This document shows, in pieces, positions 27,633 to 37,087 of a stretch of DNA of 64,000 bases. The notes under the pieces are model-generated. The model had not been told where the DNA came from. It searched no databases and saw nothing but the letters and a program-made list of their open reading frames with translations. The stretch is from Francisella salimarina (GTDB lineage Bacteria > Pseudomonadota > Gammaproteobacteria > Francisellales > Francisellaceae): NCBI RefSeq assembly GCF_007923265.1, contig NZ_VOJA01000001.1, forward strand, positions 1-64,000, read 5' to 3'. The first letter of the stretch is position 1; each line of letters begins with the position of its first letter. A program made the translations under genes and the position numbers.

Positions 27633-28811
27633 TTATATAGTTGCTTTCTCTTTCAATATTTCTACAGCAGGTAGTTTCTTACCTTCAAGAAACTCTAAAA
27701 ATGCTCCACCAGCAGTTGATATATAAGACACTTTTTCTTTAATATCAAATTTCTCAATCGCTGCAATAGTATCACCACCGCCTGCAACAGAGAAAGCATC
27801 TGATTCAGCTATCGCTAATGATAGAGCTTTTGTACCTTCTGCAAAATTATCAAATTCAAATACTCCTACAGGACCATTCCATAGAATAGTGTTAGCAGAT
27901 TTTAAAAGCTCTGCAATATTTCTTTCAGACTTTGGACCTATATCTAGTATCATTTCATCATCAGCAACATCAGCAACATCTTTAACTACTGCAACAGCAT
28001 TTTCGCTAAACTCTTTGGCAACTCTTACATCTACCGGTACAGGTATGTTTACACCAAACTCTTTCGCTTTTGCCAAGATATCTTTAGCTTCACCAACTAG
28101 ATCTTCTTCATATAGTGAATTACCAATATTAAATCCTTCAGCTTTTATGAAAGTGTTTGCAATACCTCCACCAACAATAAGAATCTCAACCTTATCAAGA
28201 AGATTGTGTAAAACAGATAACTTTGTTGAAACTTTAGATCCACCAACTATAGCAGCCATTGGTTTCTTAGGAGCCTTCAAAGCTTTTTCTAGTGCTTTGA
28301 TTTCATTAGCCAAAAGTAGACCGGCACACGCTACAGGCACATACTTAGCTACTCCATAAGTCGATGCTTGAGCTCTATGAGCTGTAGCAAATGCATCCAT
28401 AACAAACACATCACCAAGACTTGCTATTTTTTTTGATAGCTCATCGTCAGACTTTTTCTCACCTTTATTGAAACGTACATTATCACACATAACAATTTCA
28501 CCAGCTTTAGCATCAACACCATTTAGCCAATCTTTAGCAAATCTAACTGGTTTTTTGATGATTTGGGATAATGCTTCAGCAACAGGTTCAAGTGAAAACT
28601 GAGAGTCATACTCGCCTTCTGTAGGGCGACCAAGATGTGACATTAAAATCACTGCTCCACCTTGATCTAAAATATACTGAATAGTTGGAGTAGCTGCCTC
28701 TATTCTGACTTTGCTTGTAACCTTGCCATCTTTGACAGGCACATTAAAGTCAACACGAACTAAGACTTTCTTATTCTTAAGATCAACATCTTTTAATGTT
28801 AGAAAACTCAT
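27633..28811 (-). CDS. pgk: Phosphoglycerate kinase
   Basis: 392 residues, standard for bacterial Pgk. [11 protein letters not shown] near residue 20, [19 protein letters not shown] and the nucleotide loop [14 protein letters not shown] near residue 345 identify the two-domain kinase. It transfers the acyl phosphate of 1,3-bisphosphoglycerate to ADP. Operon neighbours gapA (19 bp upstream) and pyk (15 bp downstream) are its pathway neighbours. The ATG is preceded by GGTGG. Confidence 0.98.
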   Translation of the reverse strand: MSFLTLKDVDLKNKKVLVRVDFNVPVKDGKVTSKVRIEAATPTIQYILDQGGAVILMSHLGRPTEGEYDSQFSLEPVAEALSQIIKKPVRFAKDWLNGVDAKAGEIVMCDNVRFNKGEKKSDDELSKKIASLGDVFVMDAFATAHRAQASTYGVAKYVPVACAGLLLANEIKALEKALKAPKKPMAAIVGGSKVSTKLSVLHNLLDKVEILIVGGGIANTFIKAEGFNIGNSLYEEDLVGEAKDILAKAKEFGVNIPVPVDVRVAKEFSENAVAVVKDVADVADDEMILDIGPKSERNIAELLKSANTILWNGPVGVFEFDNFAEGTKALSLAIAESDAFSVAGGGDTIAAIEKFDIKEKVSYISTAGGAFLEFLEGKKLPAVEILKEKATI

Positions 28812-28830
28812 TTATACCACCTATAAGTGT

Positions 28831-29832
28831 TTACAGAGCTCCAAAGTACTCTACTACTCTTACCATTTGATTTGTATATGACATTTCATTATCATACCAA
28901 GATACAACTTTAACTAGAGACTTATCTCCAAGTGAAGTAACTTTAGTTTGAGTTGCATCAAATAATGATCCTTCAGAAATTCCTACGATATCACTAGATA
29001 CCAACTCTTCTTCTGTATAACCAAAAGATTCATTAGCAGCGGCTTTCATAGCAGCATTTACATCTTCAGCTGTTACACTCTTAGACACTACAGCAACTAG
29101 TTCTGTTAATGACCCAGTAGGAACAGGAACACGCTGAGCAGCTCCATCTAGCTTACCTGCAAGTTCAGGAATTACCAAACCAATAGCTTTAGCAGCACCA
29201 GTTGAGTTAGGTACAATATTTACAGCTGCAGCTCTTGCACGACGGAAATCATTTTTAGCATGAGGCGCGTCTAAAGTATTTTGGTCACCAGTGTAAGCAT
29301 GAATAGTTGTCATAAATCCACTTTCAATTGTTGCCAAATCATGAAGACCTTTAGCCATAGGTGCTAAACAGTTAGTTGTACAAGAAGCAGCTGAGATAAT
29401 TTTCTCATCTGCAGTTAATATATCATGGTTAACACCAAAAACTACTGTTGGCAAATCATTACCAGCAGGAGCTGAAATAACTACTTTTTTAGCACCAGCA
29501 TCAATATGAGCTTGTGATTTTGCTTTTGATACATAAAAACCTGTACATTCTAATACTAGGTCTACTTTCAATTCACCCCAAGGCAAATTAGCTGCATCTT
29601 TTTCAGCATATATTTTAATTTCTTTACCATCTACAACAATAGCATCATCTTTTGCAGTTGTAACAGCTGCTTTTGAAAATCTACCTTGAGCGGAATCATA
29701 TTTTAATAAATGTGCTAACATTTTTGGATTTGTTAAATCATTGATCGCAACAATCTCTATACCAGCCTTGTCAAACATTTGACGAAAAGCTAAACGACCA
29801 ATTCTACCGAAACCATTAATTGCAACTCTCAT
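28831..29832 (-). CDS. gapA: Glyceraldehyde-3-phosphate dehydrogenase
   Basis: 333 residues. The Rossmann start [14 protein letters not shown] and the catalytic segment [13 protein letters not shown], with its active-site Cys, are unmistakable; the NAD-type [13 protein letters not shown] closes the catalytic domain. It is a tetrameric cytoplasmic enzyme of glycolysis/gluconeogenesis. AAGGAG precedes the start. It lies 36 bp after tktA and 19 bp before pgk. Confidence 0.98.
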   Translation of the reverse strand: MRVAINGFGRIGRLAFRQMFDKAGIEIVAINDLTNPKMLAHLLKYDSAQGRFSKAAVTTAKDDAIVVDGKEIKIYAEKDAANLPWGELKVDLVLECTGFYVSKAKSQAHIDAGAKKVVISAPAGNDLPTVVFGVNHDILTADEKIISAASCTTNCLAPMAKGLHDLATIESGFMTTIHAYTGDQNTLDAPHAKNDFRRARAAAVNIVPNSTGAAKAIGLVIPELAGKLDGAAQRVPVPTGSLTELVAVVSKSVTAEDVNAAMKAAANESFGYTEEELVSSDIVGISEGSLFDATQTKVTSLGDKSLVKVVSWYDNEMSYTNQMVRVVEYFGAL

Positions 29833-29868
29833 TTTAATCTCCTTAAGATATTATCTTTCGAAAGTTTA

Positions 29869-31860
29869 TTACACATATTTAGCAACTATGTTGCTGATAT
29901 TTTCTACAGTAAAACCGAAATGCTTAAATAAATCCTCAGCTGGCGCGGACTCACCGAAACTATAAATCCCTTTTACTTCACCACCAGCTTTAGGCATATA
30001 CTTATACCATCCATCAGGCTGAGCCATCTCAACAAAAATCGCTGGAATATCATCTCTTATTACTGATTTTTTATACTCTTGAGTTTGAGTATCGAAAACG
30101 TCGACACATGGAATAGAAGCAACATTAACCTCCACCCCTTTGTCTTCATATTTTTTTGCTACTTTAATAGCTAACTCGACTTCTGAGCCAGTAGCTACAA
30201 TAGTTAGTCTAGCATCGTTATTATTTCTGACTAAATATCCGCCTTTCACAATATTAGAAACTTGTTCTTTCGTCTGAACCACAGGCTCTAAACCTTGACG
30301 CGTTAGTACCATAACACTTGGAGTCTCATTAGACTTAACCGCTTCATTCCAAGCAACCATTGTTTCAATGGTATCTGCTGGTCTCCAAACATTTAAGTTT
30401 GGTATCAATCTTAAACTAGGAACGTGCTCAATAGGTTGATGAGTAGGACCATCTTCCCCTAACCCAATTGAATCATGTGACATCACATGCACAACAGGCT
30501 GTTTCATAAGAGCAGACATTCTAATAGCATTTCTAGAATAATCACTAAATACTAAGAATGTACCTCCGTATGGCTTTAAACCACCGTATAAACTTAGACC
30601 GTTCATAATAGCAGCCATACCAAACTCTCTCACCCCATAAGAAAGATAGTTAGCTCCTTTATCGGTATTGTTCAGCCAAATTGATCCACTCCAATTAGTG
30701 TTATTTGATCCTGTTAAATCTGCTGAACCGCCAAACATTTCTGGCATATTATTACACAACACCTCTAAAGCCATCTGAGATGCTTTACGCGTAGCCACTT
30801 TTACAGGATTCGCTAATTGTGAAGTAATATATTGATTAACTTCTTGCTCAAGATTTGCAGGCAACTGTTTTTTCAATACTCTATTAAATTCTTCAAACTT
30901 AGGATTACTCTTATATAAATCCAATTGTTTCTGCCAATTTGTCTCTAAAGCTTGACCTTTTTCTTTAGCATCCCAGAATTTGTATACATCATTAGGAATT
31001 TCAAAAGGAGCATAATTCCAATCAAGCTCTTTTGCAGCAGAGGTTCTTTCTTGCTCACTCAAAGGTGAGCCGTGTACAGAAGCGGTACCAGCCTTTTCTG
31101 GAGAGCCAAACCCAATAACCGTTTTACAGCAAACCAAAGTTGGCTTACTTTGTTCAGATTGTGCTTTAACTATAGCTTTTTCGATAGCTTCGAAATTATG
31201 ACCATCTACATCCTCAATCACATTCCAGCCGTAGGCTTTGAATCTCTCAACTGTATTATCAGTAAACCAACCTTTTGTATCCCCATCTATAGAAATACTA
31301 TTATCATCCCAAAATGCTATTAATTTATTTAGACCTAAGGTACCAGCTAACGAACACGCTTCATGAGATACTCCTTCCATTAGACACCCATCGCCTAAAA
31401 ATACATAGGTGTGATGATCTATTACTTTCAAGTCAGATGTATTGTATCTATCTGACAATAGTTTTTCACCTAGTGCCATACCAACAGCATTGGCCACACC
31501 TTGACCCAATGGTCCAGTTGTAGTCTCTACACCTGGCGCATAACCATATTCAGGATGACCTGGAGTTTTAGAATGAAGTTGCCTAAAATTTTTAATATCA
31601 TCAATACTTAAATCATAACCACTAAGATGCAGTAAAGAATATAAAAGCATAGAACCATGACCATTTGAAAGTACAAATCTATCACGATTCGTCCAGCTTG
31701 GATTTTGAGGATTGTGTTTAAGAAACTTGGTCCACAAAACTGTAGCGATATCCGCCATACCCATTGGCATACCAGGATGTCCTGACTTGGCTTTAAGTGT
31801 TGCATCGATAGATAGAAATCTTATAGCATTTGAAAATTCTCTAGGGATAGATAAAGACAT
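29869..31860 (-). CDS. tktA: Transketolase
   Basis: 663 residues, the usual two-fold thiamine-diphosphate enzyme. GHPGMPMGMADIA, the cofactor motif GDGCLMEGVSHEA with its metal Asn counterpart further on, and the C-terminal HVMSHDSIGLGEDGPTHQP loop are clear. It moves two-carbon units between ketose and aldose phosphates and is the only visible pentose phosphate gene in this operon. First gene of the glycolytic operon, with AAGGA ahead of the ATG and a candidate sigma-70 promoter about 55-80 bp upstream. Confidence 0.98.
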   Translation of the reverse strand: MSLSIPREFSNAIRFLSIDATLKAKSGHPGMPMGMADIATVLWTKFLKHNPQNPSWTNRDRFVLSNGHGSMLLYSLLHLSGYDLSIDDIKNFRQLHSKTPGHPEYGYAPGVETTTGPLGQGVANAVGMALGEKLLSDRYNTSDLKVIDHHTYVFLGDGCLMEGVSHEACSLAGTLGLNKLIAFWDDNSISIDGDTKGWFTDNTVERFKAYGWNVIEDVDGHNFEAIEKAIVKAQSEQSKPTLVCCKTVIGFGSPEKAGTASVHGSPLSEQERTSAAKELDWNYAPFEIPNDVYKFWDAKEKGQALETNWQKQLDLYKSNPKFEEFNRVLKKQLPANLEQEVNQYITSQLANPVKVATRKASQMALEVLCNNMPEMFGGSADLTGSNNTNWSGSIWLNNTDKGANYLSYGVREFGMAAIMNGLSLYGGLKPYGGTFLVFSDYSRNAIRMSALMKQPVVHVMSHDSIGLGEDGPTHQPIEHVPSLRLIPNLNVWRPADTIETMVAWNEAVKSNETPSVMVLTRQGLEPVVQTKEQVSNIVKGGYLVRNNNDARLTIVATGSEVELAIKVAKKYEDKGVEVNVASIPCVDVFDTQTQEYKKSVIRDDIPAIFVEMAQPDGWYKYMPKAGGEVKGIYSFGESAPAEDLFKHFGFTVENISNIVAKYV

Positions 31861-31913
31861 TATTACTTGATCCTTTTACTGTATTGTCAATTTAAAAAAA
31901 TATAACTAGTAAG

Positions 31914-31942
31914 ATGATACAGTAGAGACTTTCATAAAACAA
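31914..31942 (-). promoter_or_regulatory. Candidate sigma-70 promoter of the tktA-gapA-pgk-pyk-fba operon
   Basis: On the reverse strand TTGTTT (31942-31937) and TATCAT (31919-31914) are separated by 17 bp, ideal for sigma-70, and end 53 bp before the tktA start codon. The -10 hexamer is the same as that proposed for acpP. Pattern match only. Confidence 0.4.
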
Positions 31943-31990
31943 GAAATGTATATAGAATAGTATAACAATACGACAATGAAAATATAATGT

Positions 31991-32494
31991 ATGAAAGGCA
32001 AACATAGCCAGGTAAATTATGGCATATATGCAAAGCAAAAAAGAGACTTAGAAAATATCAATATTGCTGTAGAAAATTTAAACAACATTTCTAAACTTAT
32101 AGCTAATACAACACACATATTTAACTGCTCATTCTCTTTTTTTGAAGAAAAAAATCATGCGTGCATTAAATATCACATAGACGGTTCACTTAAACTAATT
32201 TGCCAAGAATCACTCGAGCAATTTAACTACCCTATCTCTGTGTCAAACAGCATAATAATCACTGAGGATGATAGGCTCGTACAAGACAGCCTACATGAAC
32301 CGTTCATCTGTGAAAGCGCAATAATAGATTTACAAGATATTATCAAAGAAGAAATACTTTTAGAACTACCCATGGCGCCAAAAAAAGACTCTAGCTCTTG
32401 TAAAAAGACAAAAAAACATTCATACTATAGCGAGCAAGAAATTGTTACCGAAGAAAAAGTGAATCCTTTTGAGGTTCTCAAAAAGCTTAAGTAA
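31991..32494 (+). CDS. yceD: YceD family (DUF177) protein
   Basis: 167 residues. The middle segment LKLICQESLEQFNYPISVSNSI and the acidic DLQDIIKEEILLELPM near residues 115-130 fit the DUF177/YceD family, which sits ahead of rpmF in most Proteobacteria and has been linked to large ribosomal subunit or 23S rRNA accumulation. The canonical Cys-x-Arg-Cys before the core is reduced to a single Cys here. The C-terminus is charged. There is no strong ribosome site. rpmF starts 45 bp downstream, which supports the call more than the sequence alone. Confidence 0.8.
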   Translation: MKGKHSQVNYGIYAKQKRDLENINIAVENLNNISKLIANTTHIFNCSFSFFEEKNHACIKYHIDGSLKLICQESLEQFNYPISVSNSIIITEDDRLVQDSLHEPFICESAIIDLQDIIKEEILLELPMAPKKDSSSCKKTKKHSYYSEQEIVTEEKVNPFEVLKKLK

Positions 32495-32539
32495 CACAGA
32501 ATTTAGAATTTAAAATTAAATAAAAGAGGTTATCTAAAA

Positions 32540-32722
32540 ATGGCTGTACAACAAAACAAAAAGAGCAGATCAAAAAGAGACATGAGAAGGTCTCACGATT
32601 CTTTAACAACTCAAACTCTATCTACTGATAAGTCTACAGGTGAACTGCACTTAAGACATCATGTTTCGCCAAATGGCTTTTATAAAGGTAAAAAAGTAGT
32701 AGATACAAAATCTGAAGACTAA
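32540..32722 (+). CDS. rpmF: 50S ribosomal protein L32
   Basis: 60 residues. The N-terminal [20 protein letters not shown] is typical of L32, as is the C-terminal [14 protein letters not shown]. The cysteine pair found in zinc-binding L32 forms is absent, as in most gammaproteobacteria. AGAGG precedes the start. It is a structural protein of the large subunit and sits in the usual yceD-rpmF-plsX order. Confidence 0.98.
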   Translation: MAVQQNKKSRSKRDMRRSHDSLTTQTLSTDKSTGELHLRHHVSPNGFYKGKKVVDTKSED

Positions 32723-32827
32723 TATCATTCCAGTCAACCTTTAGAATCATCTCACACTATTACTTATGCCTTGGTTAGTGAGTATTTAGAAATATATCAA
32801 TTAGCGACATAGGAAGTTTTATTTATT

Positions 32828-33874
32828 ATGGGTTACAAAATATCTATAGATGCAATGGGTGGAGATAATGGTCTAAACACCACTATCCCAGCAGCTCTTG
32901 AAGCAGTTAAGAAAGACTCTAACTTACAAATAGTATTAGTCGGAGACCACCACAAGGTGAAAAGAGCTTTAGACAGATATTCAAAAGTCAAAAAAATAAA
33001 ACTGCCAGTTTTACAAAGAATTGCCATTCATCATGCTAGCGAAACTGTCGGTATGGATGAGTCTCCATCAATTGCAGTAAGAAAGAAAAAAGATTCTTCA
33101 ATGCGTGTAGCAATAAACCTTGTTAAAGATGGTACAGTGGATGCATGTGTGAGTGCTGGTAATACAGGCGCATTAATGGCAACCTCCAAATTTGTCTTAA
33201 AAACTGTGAACGGTGTAGATCGCCCTGCTATAGTATATGCACTTCCAGCATTTAATAGAGAGACCAAACAGCTCAGCAAAACTTATATGTTAGACTTGGG
33301 TGCGAACGTGGTTTGCTCTTCTGAACAGCTTTTCCAATTCGCAATCATGGGCTCAATACTTGCTGCCAGCTCAAAAGGCTTAGCTGAGCCCAGAGTATCT
33401 CTGCTAAATATTGGTGAAGAAGAGATGAAAGGCTTAGATAACATCAAAAATGCTTCAAAACTTTTACAGAGTTGTGATTTTATCAATTATCAAGGATATA
33501 TTGAAGGAAAACATATTTTTGATGATAGTACAGATGTAATTGTATGTGATGGCTTTGTCGGCAATGTTTCCCTTAAAACAATGGAAGGTAGCTTAAGACT
33601 TATAGAATCATTAATTAAAAAATCGATTACAGAAACATCGCTACTTATGAAAATACCTGTAATCATGTCTCTACCTTTATTCAAAAAGATGAAAAAAGGA
33701 ATGAACCTAGATAGTTTTAATGGCGCATCATTATTAGGTTTAACGGGTATTGTCGTTAAAAGTCATGGTAGTGCAAGTGCTAATGCATTTGAAACTGCCA
33801 TTTATGAAGCAATCAAAGAAATCAAACACAATATACCAAAAACAATTCAAGAATCATTAGAAAAAGTTCTTTAA
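32828..33874 (+). CDS. plsX: Phosphate acyltransferase PlsX
   Basis: 348 residues. ISIDAMGGDNG at the N-terminus, VSAGNTGALMA near residue 112 and the C-terminal GLTGIVVKSHGSASANAFETA are PlsX signatures. It converts acyl-ACP to acyl-phosphate, feeding PlsY for phospholipid synthesis, and is peripherally membrane bound. It begins the lipid cluster, 105 bp after rpmF and 104 bp before fabH. Confidence 0.98.
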   Translation: MGYKISIDAMGGDNGLNTTIPAALEAVKKDSNLQIVLVGDHHKVKRALDRYSKVKKIKLPVLQRIAIHHASETVGMDESPSIAVRKKKDSSMRVAINLVKDGTVDACVSAGNTGALMATSKFVLKTVNGVDRPAIVYALPAFNRETKQLSKTYMLDLGANVVCSSEQLFQFAIMGSILAASSKGLAEPRVSLLNIGEEEMKGLDNIKNASKLLQSCDFINYQGYIEGKHIFDDSTDVIVCDGFVGNVSLKTMEGSLRLIESLIKKSITETSLLMKIPVIMSLPLFKKMKKGMNLDSFNGASLLGLTGIVVKSHGSASANAFETAIYEAIKEIKHNIPKTIQESLEKVL

Positions 33875-33978
33875 TCACATTCAATCATGATACAATATTT
33901 CAAGATAGTAGGCTTTCTTTGGATTGCTTACAATAATAGTTTTTGTTACTAATCTAACTAAATAGGTATGAGTATATA

Positions 33979-34950
33979 ATGTTTTCGCAAATACTTGGTA
34001 CAGGAAGTTACTTACCTGAAAAAATCTTAACCAATGAAGATATAAGTAAATTTGTTGATACTTCGGACGAATGGATTAAACAAAGAGTTGGTATAGAGAG
34101 ACGCCATTGTGCAAATGAAAAAGAAACTACAAGTTTCATGGCAACTAAAGCTGCTGAAAAAGCTTTAGAGTCTGCTGAGATTAATGCTAATGACATCGAT
34201 ATGATAATAGTAGCAACGAGCACACCAGATTTTATTATGCCATCGACAGCATCAATGGTACACCAAAACTTAAAGATTGATCATTTTAACGTTAGATGTT
34301 TCGATATATCTGCAGCTTGCAGCGGGTTTGTATACGCTCTTGACATAGCAAAACAATATGTAGAAACAGGAACATCAAAAAACATCCTAGTAATTGGCGC
34401 TGAGAAAATGACTCGAGTTCTTGACTGGAGTGACCGCTCTACCTGTGTACTTTTTGGTGATGGTGCTGGTGCTGTTGTTATCTCAACCAGTCATGAGAAG
34501 AAGATTTTATCATCTTTACTTTATACTGATGGTTCATGTCTAGATATGCTAAATGTGCCTAACAACCTTCCAACATCCAGGGGAGAAGCAATAAACATAG
34601 ATCCATACTTAATCATGGAAGGAAATAAAGTTTTTAAATTTGCTGTTTCAAGACTTTCATCTCTTGCTGATGATTTAATTAAAGAAGCAGGGATACAGTC
34701 TAATGAAATCGACTGGTTAGTACCACATCAAGCAAACTATAGAATATTAAATTCAACTGCTAAGAAAATAGATATGCCTATGTCAAAAGTGGTTACAACA
34801 CTTCAAGATCATGGTAATACATCGGCAGCCTCAATACCTTTAGCACTAGACCATGCAGTCAGAACAAACCAAATTAAACCTGGCGAGACAATCATCTCAG
34901 AAGCATTTGGAGCTGGATTTGTCTGGGGTGGATTTATTGCAAAAATTTAA
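33979..34950 (+). CDS. fabH: 3-oxoacyl-ACP synthase III FabH
   Basis: 323 residues. The catalytic triad is visible: Cys114 in DISAACSGFVYAL, His in VPHQANYRI and Asn in HGNTSAASIP. It condenses acetyl-CoA with malonyl-ACP to start fatty-acid synthesis. The 104 bp upstream leave room for its own promoter. fabD begins 43 bp downstream. The length is normal. Confidence 0.98.
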   Translation: MFSQILGTGSYLPEKILTNEDISKFVDTSDEWIKQRVGIERRHCANEKETTSFMATKAAEKALESAEINANDIDMIIVATSTPDFIMPSTASMVHQNLKIDHFNVRCFDISAACSGFVYALDIAKQYVETGTSKNILVIGAEKMTRVLDWSDRSTCVLFGDGAGAVVISTSHEKKILSSLLYTDGSCLDMLNVPNNLPTSRGEAINIDPYLIMEGNKVFKFAVSRLSSLADDLIKEAGIQSNEIDWLVPHQANYRILNSTAKKIDMPMSKVVTTLQDHGNTSAASIPLALDHAVRTNQIKPGETIISEAFGAGFVWGGFIAKI

Positions 34951-34993
34951 TCTTTTTTTGAAAGTTACTTCAATATCATAAAGGAGAATTATT

Positions 34994-35914
34994 ATGTCAA
35001 AAATAGCTGTGGTTTTCCCAGGTCAAGGCTCACAAAAACTAGGGATGCTTCAAGATTATTATGAAAAATTTGAAACGTTCAGAAGCATTATTGACGAAGC
35101 TAAAACACATTTAGGCTACGATCTATGGAATATCATCCAAAATGATGAGCCAACACTAAACAAAACTGAGTTTACTCAGCCAGCATTACTAGCTACAAGT
35201 TATGCTATATACAAAGTGCTGAAAGAGCAAAATCCAGAACTCAAAGTGGAATATTTTGCTGGACACAGCCTAGGAGAGTACACTGCCCTTCTAGCAGCTG
35301 AATGCATCTCATATAAAGATGCCCTGCAGCTAGTATCAACTCGCGGAAAACTAATGCAAAATGCAGTAACTGATAAAGAATGTGCGATGAGTGCAGTCCT
35401 AGGGCTGTCAAATGAAGATGTTATAAGTAGCTGTGAAGAAGCTGCTGATGCTGGAGTTGTTGAAGCAGCTAATTTCAACTCAACTGGTCAGGTCGTAATA
35501 TCTGGTGAAAAAGCTGCTGTTGAAAAAGCGAATATAATTGCAAAAGAAAAAGGTGCTAAAAGAGCACAAATTCTTGCTGTAAGCGTACCATCACACTGCT
35601 CACTTATGAAAAATGCTGCTGATAAGTTTGAGTCAGAGCTTGATAATGTAGAATTTAAAGAACCCACTACTGCTATAGTACAAAACTATGATGCAACATC
35701 ACATGCAACTCCAACAGAGATAAAATCAGCCGTTATTAAACAACTCTACAAGCCTGTACTTTGGACTCAATCAATAGAAGAGTTAGTTAAACTTGGTGTT
35801 ACTGAAGTTATTGAATGCGGACCTAATAAAGTCTTGTCAGGGCTAATAAAAAGAATCGATAAGTCATTAACTATCAAAGACACTAATAATGTTGATAGTT
35901 TAGAAAATATTTAA
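34994..35914 (+). CDS. fabD: Malonyl-CoA:ACP transacylase FabD
   Basis: 306 residues. FPGQGSQKLGM at the start, the nucleophile elbow GHSLGEYTALLA with the active Ser near residue 92, and the catalytic His in VSVPSHCSLM are all present. It loads malonate onto ACP for FabH and FabF. AAGGAG precedes the start. fabG follows after 13 bp. Confidence 0.98.
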   Translation: MSKIAVVFPGQGSQKLGMLQDYYEKFETFRSIIDEAKTHLGYDLWNIIQNDEPTLNKTEFTQPALLATSYAIYKVLKEQNPELKVEYFAGHSLGEYTALLAAECISYKDALQLVSTRGKLMQNAVTDKECAMSAVLGLSNEDVISSCEEAADAGVVEAANFNSTGQVVISGEKAAVEKANIIAKEKGAKRAQILAVSVPSHCSLMKNAADKFESELDNVEFKEPTTAIVQNYDATSHATPTEIKSAVIKQLYKPVLWTQSIEELVKLGVTEVIECGPNKVLSGLIKRIDKSLTIKDTNNVDSLENI

Positions 35915-35927
35915 AAGGAGATTAACA

Positions 35928-36671
35928 ATGTCTTTAAATGGTAAGATTGCTCTAGTTACAGGGGCTAGTAGAGGTATTGGTTTTGAAGTTGCTCAAGCAC
36001 TAGCGACTAGAGGAGCTATGGTAATAGGCACAGCCACTAGCCAAGGCTCTGCAGAAAAGTTTGAAAATGAAATGAAAAGCAAGGGTTTTCAAGCTAGAGG
36101 CCTAGTTTTAAATATCTCTGATATTGAGAGCATCAAAAACTTCTTTGCTGAAGTAAAAGCTGAAAAACTAGTTATAGACATACTAGTTAATAATGCAGGT
36201 ATAACTAGAGATAATCTAATGATGAGAATGTCAGAGGATGAGTGGGAAGCAGTAATCAACACAAATTTAAGCTCAATTTTCCGCATGTCAAAAGAATGCG
36301 TCCGAGGCATGATGAAAAAAAGATGGGGTAGAATCATCTCAATTGGCTCTGTAGTAGGCTCAGCTGGTAACCCTGGACAAACAAACTATTGTGCTGCTAA
36401 AGCAGGTGTTATTGGTTTTTCAAAGTCATTAGCTTATGAAGTTGCTACACGCAATATCACAGTAAACGTTGTTGCCCCTGGCTTTATCGCAACTGATATG
36501 ACAGATAAGCTAACAGATGAACAAAAATCATTCATTTCAACTAAAATACCATCAGGTCAAATGGGTGAACCAAAAGATATCGCAACAACTGTTGCTTTCT
36601 TAGCTTCTGATGATGCAAAATACATAACAGGACAAACTATCCACGTAAATGGTGGAATGTATATGGCTTAA
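35928..36671 (+). CDS. fabG: 3-oxoacyl-ACP reductase FabG
   Basis: 247 residues of the short-chain dehydrogenase family. NADP-binding TGASRGIGFEVA, the structural NNAGITRDNL, Ser in ISIGSVVGSAGN and the Tyr/Lys pair in YCAAKAGVIG are complete. It reduces 3-ketoacyl-ACP in each elongation round. AAGGAG precedes the ATG and the gene is close behind fabD. A perfect inverted repeat (TTTTGCAA) sits just after the stop. Confidence 0.98.
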   Translation: MSLNGKIALVTGASRGIGFEVAQALATRGAMVIGTATSQGSAEKFENEMKSKGFQARGLVLNISDIESIKNFFAEVKAEKLVIDILVNNAGITRDNLMMRMSEDEWEAVINTNLSSIFRMSKECVRGMMKKRWGRIISIGSVVGSAGNPGQTNYCAAKAGVIGFSKSLAYEVATRNITVNVVAPGFIATDMTDKLTDEQKSFISTKIPSGQMGEPKDIATTVAFLASDDAKYITGQTIHVNGGMYMA

Positions 36672-36685
36672 ATTTTGCAAAGTTA

Positions 36686-36714
36686 TTGCAAAACTGATTA
36701 AAAAATAATATCAT
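36686..36714 (+). promoter_or_regulatory. Candidate sigma-70 promoter of acpP
   Basis: TTGCAA (36686-36691) and TATCAT (36709-36714) are separated by exactly 17 bp and lie about 55 bp ahead of the acpP start. ACP is needed in large amounts, so an extra promoter here is expected. The -35 box is also the right arm of the TTTTGCAA inverted repeat (36673-36693). Confidence 0.45.
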
Positions 36715-36769
36715 TGGATTTGAATAGTAATTTTAATTTTTTCAAAACAAAAATAAGAAGGAAAAAAAC

Positions 36770-37012
36770 ATGAGCGCAAATGAAGTATATGCTAAAGTAA
36801 ACTCTATTATCGTTGAGCAACTAGGTGTTAAAGAAGAAGATCTTAAACCAGAAGCTTCTTTCATCGATGACTTAGGTGCTGACTCTTTAGATACAGTTGA
36901 ACTTGTAATGGCTCTAGAAGAAGAATTCGATACTGAAATTCCAGATGAAGATGCTGAGAAAATCAGAACTGTTAAAGATGTTTACGATTATATCGATTCT
37001 AAAGTAAACTAA
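36770..37012 (+). CDS. acpP: Acyl carrier protein
   Basis: 80 residues, acidic. Ser39 in [12 protein letters not shown] is the site for the 4'-phosphopantetheine arm. It carries all intermediates of fatty-acid synthesis in the cytoplasm. Strong AGAAGG eight bases before the ATG. It has its own candidate promoter and is followed by a hairpin terminator, suggesting an abundant monocistronic message in addition to read-through. Confidence 0.99.
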   Translation: MSANEVYAKVNSIIVEQLGVKEEDLKPEASFIDDLGADSLDTVELVMALEEEFDTEIPDEDAEKIRTVKDVYDYIDSKVN

Positions 37013-37033
37013 TCAAAATTAATCTCCAAGTCC

Positions 37034-37056
37034 GTACGATATATTCGTACTTTTTT
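37034..37056 (+). terminator. Terminator after acpP
   Basis: GTACGA and TCGTAC pair around a five-base loop and are followed directly by six T residues, a textbook intrinsic terminator 22 bp after the acpP stop. It separates acpP from fabF, at least partially. Confidence 0.75.
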
Positions 37057-37087
37057 CTAAATGAATATAAACAGGTTAATTTAAATT

